Assembly: GCA_040758525.1 (NCBI GenBank)
Contig: JBFLVQ010000536.1
Location: forward strand, 1 to 6,669
DNA: 6,669 bases
From: JBFLVQ01 sp040758525
GTDB taxonomy: Bacteria > Acidobacteriota > Blastocatellia > Chloracidobacteriales > JADJPF01
Reading direction: 5' to 3'
The notes under the pieces were generated by a model. That model saw only the letters and a list, made by a program, of their open reading frames with translations. It did not search any database and was not told where the DNA came from. A program made the position numbers and the translations under genes. Shown here piece after piece: positions 1-5,248 of this stretch (position 1 is its first letter; every line of letters starts with the position of its first letter).

Positions 1-157
1 GCTGTTTGTGAACCCTTCTACATCCTAATTAAATTTTTTCTTTGGATAGTACCGGATTCAACAGCTGAAGTAAACTCGCATTATAGCCCAGGCCCTCTAT
101 GAGCGCAACGATTTTGCTGTTTAGCCCTTGTAGAAAAATTGCTTCTACATCTTTTCG
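1..157. other. Left-edge intergenic region
   Basis: No coding frame can be supported here. It carries the 3' flank of the secreted-protein gene, a weak 7-bp inverted repeat (TGTAGAA at 129-135, TTCTACA at 143-149) with no T-run after it on the minus strand, and a leftward promoter. A 10-bp sequence, CTTCTACATC, occurs twice (15-24 and 142-151), and GCTGTTT also occurs twice (1-7 and 116-122), so the region may hold a decayed duplication. I see no convincing rho-independent terminator for the gene ending at 158. Confidence 0.5.
80..108 (-). promoter_or_regulatory. Candidate sigma-70-type promoter reading left out of the window
   Basis: On the minus strand a perfect -10 hexamer TATAAT (85 to 80) lies 17 bases after TTGCGC (108 to 103), which matches only three of six -35 positions. 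Transcription would start near 73 and run off the left edge. No start codon with an open frame is visible between there and position 1, so the gene served would begin outside the window. The -10 and spacing are good and the -35 is poor. Confidence 0.4.
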
Positions 158-2074
158 CTAGCTACGCACTTCCAGCTTAATATCGCGATCAAATGCATGC
201 ACAATTACTCGTTTAATACGATCTTTTGGATCCTCTATGTCTAAGCGTAGCGTCTGTTGTTCACGGGTATTTTTAACTGTGCCAAGGGGTGGACGCGCAC
301 GTAAGAAGACCTCTAAAATATCTTCCTGTTGCTTAACTTCATGCTCTAATTCCCAACCTGGAGTCTCGCTCTCGACAGTAACCGAGACAACTAAATTACC
401 TCGGCTAATACGCTCCGCTTCGGCCTGTAAAACACGTACCTGTCTTAGCGAGACTGCATCATTAACACGATCTACAGGACGAGCCGGCAGTTCATTGCGC
501 CGATCCTCAGCACTATTATTGGCACTAACCACTCCCAAGCTGATTGCCGTAGGATAATCAACCTGCCCAGTTGGTCGTAGCTGACTATTATTCTGGTATC
601 TTATTAGCGCACGTCGAACTACTGGACGAATACGGCCACTGGCTGCCGATCTTAAATAGCCAAGCTCACGTAGCCGTACTTGTGTACGATAGATCGTATC
701 GGTATCAGTATAGATTGTGCGATAGTCATTGTCGGTGAAGATTGGTCTATTCGTCTTGCCACTAGTGATAGCACTAGCCGCATTGGGAATACGTAACGGT
801 TCTGTAAGCAACAAGCCAAACTCTGTGCCTGGTTCAACTACTGCCTCTTGGCCGCGCGAAAGTAACACTCCTAACACCCCTGCCCCTGCGCCTACAGCAG
901 CGCCTATCCCTGCTCCTTTGCCACCACCAGCAATAGCGCCAATCGCTGCACCACCTGCGGCACCACCACCAATAAAGACGGCTGAACGTTTGGTTGATGA
1001 ACCAGATACTCGCCCTTCTTGATCAATCTGACGGCGCTCCTCTTTATCTAAAGAGGTCAATTCACCAATTACTGGCACAGCACGTCCAGAAGGTAGAATC
1101 AATTGATCAAAAGTTATCCCAATAGTGCCAGACTTACTGCCACGACGCGCTGGTTGTGCTGAACTGACATGCCCTTCTACCTGACAACCAGCCGGTAACA
1201 CAGCTAAATTATCTGCCTTAATATCATTGGTAAGCAGCGCTTTAAACTTATCGCCAATCTGTGCGCTAGCAGATGTTAGACGAGTCTGCATACGTAGCCT
1301 GAGCACCGTATTAGTGTCTATGGTGATTCCCTGCTTGGTAACAACAATCTGTCTACCATTGGAGGAGGTATCTTGATCTAGATCACGGTCACGCTTACGA
1401 GCATTGGTATCACGGTCACGGTCAATTGGTTCTTGGTTACGACTGCTATCAATATCAATATCACGATCTACTGAAGCAGACCTGTTTTGACCTAAATCAC
1501 CCTGACCTTGACCTGAATCGCCCTGACAACCACAGGGCACGTCTATCTCTCCATTATCTTCTGATTGCCCACTAACAACTGTCCATTGGCCTGGTACAGG
1601 AGCACAATCACTAGTAAAGGAGAAGGTAAAGGTTCGTTCACCGCGTGGTGAACCATTACCATCTGGGGTAAGACGGAAGCCAGGGTTGAACTTAAGCCCC
1701 CAAACCTGTTTGTTGTCAAGATCCCTTGTTGAGAAGAGCCCTGTTCCTGCTACTGTCCATCCGCCTGACTGTAGACTGCGCACGGAACGATAACCCTCTT
1801 CACCACAAGGGAAGATCAATGCGAAATGGTCTAGGTCTTGGTAGCGCAATGGACCGTAATCTACCTGCTGTAGCGTGTATTCATAAATATAACTGCGGCC
1901 AGTGTGGGTAACACGTGTACGCAGATCGAATTGGAAAGCGGAGCGGGTATCATCACGCTGCCGATCCTCACGCCTTTGTCCTGGTACTTTAGATACAAGG
2001 GTAAAAATCAGTGCCAATGTCAAAAATGGCACTACCAAATGAGGGAAGCTATACTGCCGTTGGGCATGTTGCAT
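158..2074 (-). CDS. Secreted multidomain protein: glycine-zipper and peptidoglycan-binding domains
   Basis: Predicted exported envelope protein of 638 residues; its exact function is unknown. The frame extends 9 codons further upstream (ATG at 2101), but AAGGAG lies 7 bases before the ATG at 2074, so I chose that start. In this numbering residues 1-32 look like a signal peptide (hydrophobic LVVPFLTLALIFTLV, possible cut after VPG). Residues about 45-183 are a beta-rich region with four cysteines. Residues 184-242 are a low-complexity linker rich in Gly/Gln, then Asp/Arg. Residues 243-345 resemble a VirB10/TrbI-like barrel segment (TVLRLRMQTRL, ...GTIGITFDQLILPSGR). Residues 369-405 are a glycine zipper. 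Residues about 457-513 match a PG_binding_1 repeat (QVRLRELGYL, TGQVDYPTAISLG). A charged C-terminal domain follows. The gene is transcribed alone, away from guaB. An envelope-anchored structural role is inferred. Confidence 0.85.
   Translation of the reverse strand: MQHAQRQYSFPHLVVPFLTLALIFTLVSKVPGQRREDRQRDDTRSAFQFDLRTRVTHTGRSYIYEYTLQQVDYGPLRYQDLDHFALIFPCGEEGYRSVRSLQSGGWTVAGTGLFSTRDLDNKQVWGLKFNPGFRLTPDGNGSPRGERTFTFSFTSDCAPVPGQWTVVSGQSEDNGEIDVPCGCQGDSGQGQGDLGQNRSASVDRDIDIDSSRNQEPIDRDRDTNARKRDRDLDQDTSSNGRQIVVTKQGITIDTNTVLRLRMQTRLTSASAQIGDKFKALLTNDIKADNLAVLPAGCQVEGHVSSAQPARRGSKSGTIGITFDQLILPSGRAVPVIGELTSLDKEERRQIDQEGRVSGSSTKRSAVFIGGGAAGGAAIGAIAGGGKGAGIGAAVGAGAGVLGVLLSRGQEAVVEPGTEFGLLLTEPLRIPNAASAITSGKTNRPIFTDNDYRTIYTDTDTIYRTQVRLRELGYLRSAASGRIRPVVRRALIRYQNNSQLRPTGQVDYPTAISLGVVSANNSAEDRRNELPARPVDRVNDAVSLRQVRVLQAEAERISRGNLVVSVTVESETPGWELEHEVKQQEDILEVFLRARPPLGTVKNTREQQTLRLDIEDPKDRIKRVIVHAFDRDIKLEVRS
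1382..1527. repeat. Short in-frame repeats encoding the low-complexity linker
   Basis: Within the secreted-protein gene, an 18-base unit at 1489-1506 recurs at 1510-1527 with two mismatches, a 21-base period. It codes for the related heptapeptides QGDSGQG and QGDLGQN. A 12-base unit, ATCACGGTCACG, occurs at 1382-1393 and 1409-1420 and underlies the Arg/Asp-rich stretch (RDRD). The period is a multiple of three, so the frame is kept. This looks like local slippage or duplication expanding a flexible linker. Confidence 0.7.
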
Positions 2075-2162
2075 CCTTGTGCTCCTTAAAATTACTAGCA
2101 TGTGGCCTTAGCAGGCCAACAGTTAAGATTTACGCAGTCTTTATCGGTTTTAGTCCAATGCC

Positions 2163-2191
2163 ATTGTAACTTGCTAACCACCGGTTTTCAA
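2163..2191 (-). promoter_or_regulatory. Promoter of the secreted-protein gene
   Basis: Reading on the minus strand, TTGAAA (2191 to 2186, five of six to the -35 consensus) is separated by exactly 17 bases from TACAAT (2168 to 2163, five of six to the -10). Transcription would start near 2156, giving a leader of about 80 bases before the ATG at 2074. Two palindromes overlie it: CGGTTT-TC-AAACCG (2182-2195) across the -35 and CAATG-C-CATTG (2156-2166) across the -10 and start point. They are candidate operators. This is one of the strongest promoter matches in the window. Confidence 0.6.
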
Positions 2192-2207
2192 ACCGCCTGA
2201 AAAAGAT

Positions 2208-2284
2208 AGTGAAGAGTGAGTTGTGACGGCAATATCATCGTCCGCTCCTTGTTTGTCACTCATCACTCGTCACTTTTGAGTGAT
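2208..2284. repeat. Heptamer-repeat element forming an imperfect inverted repeat
   Basis: The left arm (2208-2227) and right arm (2255-2274) are inverted copies matching at 16 of 20 positions around a 27-base loop. Both arms have a 7-base period: AGTGAAG, AGTGAGT, TGTGACG on the left and CACTCAT, CACTCGT, CACTTTT on the right. The right arm also pairs with the next bases, as ATCACTC (2262-2268) and GAGTGAT (2278-2284) are a perfect 7-bp inverted repeat. The pattern resembles heptanucleotide intergenic repeats and REP/MITE-like elements known from several bacterial genomes. Whether it recurs in this genome cannot be seen from one window. Confidence 0.55.
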
Positions 2285-2337
2285 TAGACGGCGCAGTGGG
2301 TGATTTCGTTTCCCGCTCTAAATATGCATTGCTAGAG

Positions 2338-2366
2338 TTGCATTTACCTACTGGAGTTGCTATCAT
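2338..2366 (+). promoter_or_regulatory. Probable guaB promoter
   Basis: TTGCAT (2338-2343) and TATCAT (2361-2366) are separated by 17 bases. The -10 matches at five of six positions and the -35 at three. The start would be near 2373, leaving a leader of about 80 bases. A direct repeat GAGTTGC (2335-2341 and 2354-2360, 19 bases apart) overlaps the -35 and the spacer and could be a paired protein-binding site. A second -10-like TATAAC (2386-2391) lacks a partner -35. Confidence 0.35.
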
Positions 2367-2412
2367 TCGTGTCCTTAATATTTAGTATAACAATAGATAG
2401 TGTAAATACGCG

Positions 2413-2449
2413 CTCGCCCGCGGCTGCTGGGCTTAACCGCGAGGAAAGG
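2413..2449 (+). promoter_or_regulatory. GC-rich hairpin overlapping the guaB ribosome binding site
   Basis: The Shine-Dalgarno GAGGA (2441-2445) lies 6 bases before the guaB ATG. CTCGC (2413-2417) is perfectly complementary to GCGAG (2439-2443), which includes the start of that site. An alternative 5-bp stem, CGCGG (2419-2423) with CCGCG (2437-2441), competes for the same bases. Such pairing could limit translation initiation. The stems are short and the effect is inferred. Confidence 0.35.
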
Positions 2450-2451
2450 TT

Positions 2452-3912
2452 ATGATTGAGGAGATTCCCGAAGCGCTGACTTTCGATGATGTATTGCTCA
2501 AGCCGGCATACAGTGAAGTGTTACCGGCAGAAACCGATACTTCGACTAAACTAACTCGCAATATTACTCTCAATATCCCTATTGTCAGTGCCGCCATGGA
2601 TACGGTCACAGAAGGAGCACTAGCTATCGCGCTAGCTCAACAGGGCGGTTTAGGCACTATTCACCGTAATATGCCGATTGCCACGCAGCGAGACGAAGTC
2701 GATAAAGTTAAGCGTTCTGAGAGTGGAATGATTGTCGATCCGGTCACAATGTCCCCAGATCAGCCAATCTCAGAAGCACTTGCGGTGATGGCCCACTATC
2801 ATATCTCTGGTGTGCCGATTGTACGTGAGGATAAGAAGCTAGTAGGTATTCTTACTAATCGCGATCTACGCTTTGAAACACGGTTAAATCTCTCTATCTC
2901 GGAAGTGATGACAAAAGAGAATCTCATCACGGTGCCGGTTGGCACCACGCTACAGGAGGCTCGTGGTATCTTACAGAAATACCGTGTCGAGAAACTGCTT
3001 GTTGTCGATGAGTCTTTTCACTTAAAAGGGTTGATCACGGTAAAGGATATCCAAAAAGCGATTAAATACCCACTTGCCACCAAAGATGCGTTAGGTCGTT
3101 TGCGTGTTGGTGCAGCTTTAGGAGCAACTGGGGACTTCTTTGAACGTGCTCAAGAGTTAATTTCTGCACGTGTTGACTTGCTAGTAGTAGATACTGCGCA
3201 TGGCCACTCTCGTCGTGTCTTAGAAGCAGTACGTAAACTCAAACATCACTATCCAGAAGTCGATCTAGTAGCTGGTAATATTGCCACCGCCGAGGCGACC
3301 AAAGATCTTATACAAGCTGGTGTTGATGCCATCAAGATCGGTATAGGACCAGGCAGTATCTGTACCACACGTGTAGTGACTGGCTGTGGTGTGCCTCAAA
3401 TCACCGCGATTCTAGAATGCTCGCGCGCCGCGCGTGGTTCGGGTGTGCCTATTATTGCTGATGGTGGTATCAAATTCTCTGGCGATGTCACTAAAGCAAT
3501 TGCTGCCGGTGCTGATGTTGTGATGATCGGTTCGCTGTTTGCCGGTACAGATGAAAGTCCTGGTGAGATTATTCTCTTCCAAGGCCGTAGCTTTAAGTCC
3601 TATCGTGGTATGGGATCAATCGCGGCAATGAAAGAGGGTAGTCGTGATCGTTATGCCCAAGAGCACCAGATTGAAGCCAAACTTGTTCCAGAAGGGATTG
3701 AAGGGCGTGTGCCTTATAAAGGCTCACTGGCTGGGGTAGTAACACAGTTAGTAGGTGGATTACGTGCCGGAATGGGCTATTGTGGCTGCCGTACGTTACA
3801 CGAACTGAAAGAGAAGGCTAAACTGGTTCGTATCAGTGCCGCAGGTCTTAAAGAGAGTCATGTACATGACGTAATAATCACCAAAGAGGCGCCTAATTAT
3901 CAACTAGAGTAA
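2452..3912 (+). CDS. guaB: Inosine-5'-monophosphate dehydrogenase
   Basis: Oxidises IMP to XMP with NAD+, the committed step of guanine nucleotide synthesis, in the cytoplasm as a tetramer or octamer. At 486 residues it is the normal bacterial length. The N-terminal barrel segment (LTFDDVLLKPAYSEVLP, residues 9-25) is followed by two CBS domains (about 93-148 and 152-208), which in this family bind adenine/guanine nucleotides and tune activity. The barrel then resumes: DTAHGHS (247-253), the catalytic loop GPGSICTTR with Cys304, the phosphate-site DGGI (337-340), and the mobile flap with Arg400-Tyr401 (SRDRY). All key residues are present. The start has GAGGA 6 bases upstream. The stop TAA is followed in frame by a second TAA nine bases on. 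The gene is monocistronic: its downstream neighbour is convergent. Confidence 0.98.
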   Translation: MIEEIPEALTFDDVLLKPAYSEVLPAETDTSTKLTRNITLNIPIVSAAMDTVTEGALAIALAQQGGLGTIHRNMPIATQRDEVDKVKRSESGMIVDPVTMSPDQPISEALAVMAHYHISGVPIVREDKKLVGILTNRDLRFETRLNLSISEVMTKENLITVPVGTTLQEARGILQKYRVEKLLVVDESFHLKGLITVKDIQKAIKYPLATKDALGRLRVGAALGATGDFFERAQELISARVDLLVVDTAHGHSRRVLEAVRKLKHHYPEVDLVAGNIATAEATKDLIQAGVDAIKIGIGPGSICTTRVVTGCGVPQITAILECSRAARGSGVPIIADGGIKFSGDVTKAIAAGADVVMIGSLFAGTDESPGEIILFQGRSFKSYRGMGSIAAMKEGSRDRYAQEHQIEAKLVPEGIEGRVPYKGSLAGVVTQLVGGLRAGMGYCGCRTLHELKEKAKLVRISAAGLKESHVHDVIITKEAPNYQLE

Positions 3913-3919
3913 CTAGAGT
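3902..3919 (+). repeat. 9-bp tandem duplication across the guaB stop codon
   Basis: AACTAGAGT occurs twice in immediate succession (3902-3910 and 3911-3919). The repeated frame reads Leu-Glu-stop, Leu-Glu-stop, so guaB ends at TAA 3910-3912 and has a second in-frame TAA at 3919-3921. A further CTAGAG follows at 3926-3931. This is most simply a slippage duplication. Confidence 0.8.
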
Positions 3920-3978
3920 AAAAACCTAGAGGACCCTAAGAACATTAAGCGGTTTTTTCCCTGCTCTAGAGTCCTCTA
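3920..3978. terminator. Possible bidirectional terminator between guaB and the 75-residue gene
   Basis: TAGAGGAC (3927-3934) and GTCCTCTA (3971-3978) form a perfect 8-bp inverted repeat with a 36-base loop, between two convergent genes. On the minus strand the stem is followed after two bases by five T residues; on the plus strand only by TTGTTCT. A second pairing, AAAAACC (3920-3926) with GGTTTTT (3951-3957), interleaves with it and would make a pseudoknot or an alternative hairpin. The long loop and weak T-tracts keep confidence modest. Confidence 0.4.
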
Positions 3979-4007
3979 TTGTTCTGCAAGTCGTCTGCAA
4001 ACAACAA

Positions 4008-4235
4008 TTAGGAATGACCTACAGCCCTGTGTGTGGTCTCTGTGTCATGGATATCAACTTCAATGAGACCCTGCCGGTAGAGCGCATAACCGGATGATGT
4101 CGAGGCAATTACCGCAGGAATGCCGCGCTGAACAAACCATTGTTGCCAGGCTACTAGATCACGATAATCGTCCGAACGCTTGCTTTTTACGAAAGTCGAG
4201 AAACGGTTAGCTTCAGTAATAGGAACTTGTGACAT
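4008..4235 (-). CDS. Small protein of unknown function, 75 residues
   Basis: I do not recognise this family. The product is soluble-looking, with no signal peptide or membrane segment. It begins MSQVPITEANRF, has a charged Lys/Arg/Asp stretch (residues 17-25), an aromatic helix-like segment (LVAWQQWFVQRG), then a strand-like IPAVIASTSSGYALYRQGLIEVDI and a His/Thr-rich tail. The ATG at 4235 is preceded by AAGGAAGGA with suitable spacing, and a good promoter with a start-site inverted repeat lies upstream, so I believe it is a real gene and not a shadow frame. It is convergent with guaB and divergent from the methyltransferase gene, hence transcribed alone. A small DNA-binding or adaptor protein is possible but nothing in the sequence proves it. 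Confidence 0.65.
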   Translation of the reverse strand: MSQVPITEANRFSTFVKSKRSDDYRDLVAWQQWFVQRGIPAVIASTSSGYALYRQGLIEVDIHDTETTHRAVGHS

Positions 4236-4293
4236 AGGTATCCTTCCTTTTAAAATTGCATTATTTCTTAATTTATTTTTGAAAAAGTTCCAC

Positions 4294-4345
4294 TTTTGTC
4301 ATGGAGCTTTCCTGAACGGTGGAAAGCTCACCATTATTCACAAAA
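4294..4345. promoter_or_regulatory. Inverted repeat at the transcript start of the 75-residue gene
   Basis: GAGCTTTCC (4304-4312) and GGAAAGCTC (4321-4329) are a perfect 9-bp inverted repeat with an 8-base loop. Allowing a small bulge, the outer ATGG (4301-4304) pairs with CCAT (4331-4334), and TTTTGT (4294-4299) pairs with ACAAAA (4340-4345). No T-run follows on either strand, so it is not a classic terminator. Its place directly downstream of a predicted -10 suggests an operator for a dimeric repressor or a 5'-end stem-loop stabilising the mRNA. Which of these applies is not decided by the sequence. Confidence 0.55.
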
Positions 4346-4361
4346 AATCTGGTGATGTAAA
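4333..4361 (-). promoter_or_regulatory. Promoter of the 75-residue gene
   Basis: On the minus strand TTTACA (4361 to 4356) and AATAAT (4338 to 4333) each match five of six consensus positions and are separated by exactly 17 bases. Transcription would start near 4328-4326, giving a leader of about 90 bases before the ATG at 4235. This predicted start coincides with the first arm of the inverted repeat described at 4294-4345. Confidence 0.55.
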
Positions 4362-4466
4362 CTAAAAAATTTAAATTTACACGATTTAACTTAAAGGCCA
4401 TTACCATAATCTTAGAAAAAGTCTCTAGTCAACCTAAGTTAATTACCTTAGTAGAATAGCGAAAAT

Positions 4467-5207
4467 ATGCAAGGAATGGATGAGGCAATTGCTTGTCAGG
4501 ATCGTAAGCAGGCAATAGTTAATCGAATCTTCAAAATTGTCGCACCACGCTACGATTTTATTACCGTTGCGCTCTCCTATGGAATGGATCGTGGTTGGAA
4601 ACGACAACTTATTGAAATGGCCAAGATTCAAAGCCATGACACGATCTTAGATCTAGCTTGTGGTACTGGCGACCTGACTTTCCAAGCTGTCGTACAAGCT
4701 CCTCAGGGCCTTGTGCTGGGCCTAGATATCTGCCTAGATATGCTCTTGCTGGCACAATTGAGGAAGCATAGCCCGCCCCCACCAGTCAGCTTTCTTTGTG
4801 CCGATATAATTCAGTTGCCCTTCCCTGATAATAGTTTCGACCTTATTACGGCTGGCTATGCACTGCGTAATGTTTCGGATCTAAGAACTGCCCTTACAGC
4901 TATCTACCGTAGTTTGAAACCGGGGGGTCGTTTCCTCTCACTCGATTTTGGCAAACCTGCTAACCGACACTATTGTCGTTTCTATTTACGTTATCTTGCT
5001 CTGGCTGGCAGCTTTTGGGGTTGGTTGTTGCACCGCGATGCTGATGTCTATCGCTATATTGCCATCTCACTTAAACATTACCCTGCCCAAACTGGTGTTA
5101 AGCTATTGATGGACCAGTTAGGCTTTGTCGATACCGGCTTCCAAGAGTTTCTTGGCGGCGCTATGGCTATTAACTTTGGTAGCAAACCTGCCGCTGGTTC
5201 TCCCTAA
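4467..5207 (+). CDS. menG: UbiE/COQ5-family methyltransferase, probable demethylmenaquinone methyltransferase
   Basis: Transfers a methyl group from S-adenosylmethionine to the quinone ring in the last step of menaquinone synthesis (or a C-methylation of ubiquinone precursors), acting at the cytoplasmic face of the membrane. At 246 residues it is of normal length. The family N-terminal signature is YDFITVALSYGMDRGWKR (29-46), with Asp41 where E. coli UbiE has His. The SAM-binding motif I is LDLACGTGDL (61-70), followed by acidic Asp87, FPDNSFDLITAGYALRNV (119-136) and LKPGGRFLSLDFGKP (150-164). The ATG at 4467 is bounded by an in-frame stop at 4452-4454, so only this ATG or the one at 4476 is possible, and neither has a properly spaced Shine-Dalgarno. 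Menaquinone is preferred over ubiquinone only by guess at the lineage. The next gene is convergent. Confidence 0.92.
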   Translation: MQGMDEAIACQDRKQAIVNRIFKIVAPRYDFITVALSYGMDRGWKRQLIEMAKIQSHDTILDLACGTGDLTFQAVVQAPQGLVLGLDICLDMLLLAQLRKHSPPPPVSFLCADIIQLPFPDNSFDLITAGYALRNVSDLRTALTAIYRSLKPGGRFLSLDFGKPANRHYCRFYLRYLALAGSFWGWLLHRDADVYRYIAISLKHYPAQTGVKLLMDQLGFVDTGFQEFLGGAMAINFGSKPAAGSP

Positions 5208-5248
5208 AACTAGACACTAATAGGTAGGCATTTGGGGGAGATTGGCAG
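5188..5248. terminator. Weak hairpin over the convergent menG and DUF3810 gene ends
   Basis: The two stops are 9 bases apart (5207 and 5217), leaving no room for a separate terminator. CTGCC (5188-5192) pairs with GGCAG (5244-5248), and TCTCCC (5199-5204) with GGGAGA (5236-5241), around a 31-base loop. Both arms lie within coding sequence and neither strand has a T-run. This may be a shared weak terminator, or termination may be factor-dependent, with overlapping 3' ends. Confidence 0.25.

Larger units (their letters stand above)
2102..2451. other. Divergent intergenic region between secreted-protein gene and guaB
   Basis: This 350-base stretch holds no supportable gene. From left to right it contains a small inverted repeat (TGGCC at 2103-2107, GGCCA at 2114-2118) in the leader of the leftward gene, that gene's promoter, a heptamer-repeat element (2208-2284), the probable guaB promoter (2338-2366), and the GC-rich guaB leader. 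The reach from the leftward promoter to the guaB start is long enough for independent control of the two genes. No purine or other riboswitch consensus was recognised. Confidence 0.7.
4236..4466. other. AT-rich divergent region between the 75-residue gene and ubiE/menG
   Basis: It carries the leftward promoter and inverted repeat of the small gene on its left half. Its right half has AT-rich palindromic stretches (AAATTTAAATTT around 4365-4378) and CTAAG/CTTAG inverted pairs (4434-4438 with 4447-4451). For the rightward gene two candidates exist: TTTACA (4376-4381) 17 bases before a poor CATTAC, and TAGAAT (4452-4457) without a good -35. There is no coding frame I can support. Confidence 0.5.

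Noticed and set aside
237..557. 106-codon plus-strand open frame
   Set aside because: It lies antisense within the secreted-protein gene, shows no Shine-Dalgarno and has no family-like motifs.
729..1022. Proline/alanine-rich open frame on the plus strand
   Set aside because: It is the complement of the glycine-zipper coding region of the secreted protein; the composition is a mirror of the GGC/GCA codons there.
2176..2200. tRNA-like anticodon arm (CCGGTTTTCAAACCG)
   Set aside because: The loop and stem register do not give a proper 7-base loop with a paired 5-bp stem, and no D, T or acceptor arms are found around it. It is better explained as a palindrome over the -35.
2102..2451. Purine-type riboswitch ahead of guaB
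   Set aside because: The leader is about 80 bases and lacks the conserved three-way junction pattern and loop sequences; only simple stems at the ribosome binding site are seen.
4180..4365. 61-codon plus-strand open frame over the small gene's promoter
   Set aside because: It overlaps the start, leader and promoter of the 75-residue gene, and its start has no ribosome binding site.
4443..4637. 64-codon minus-strand open frame over the methyltransferase start
   Set aside because: It is antisense to the conserved N-terminal signature of the methyltransferase and has no support of its own.
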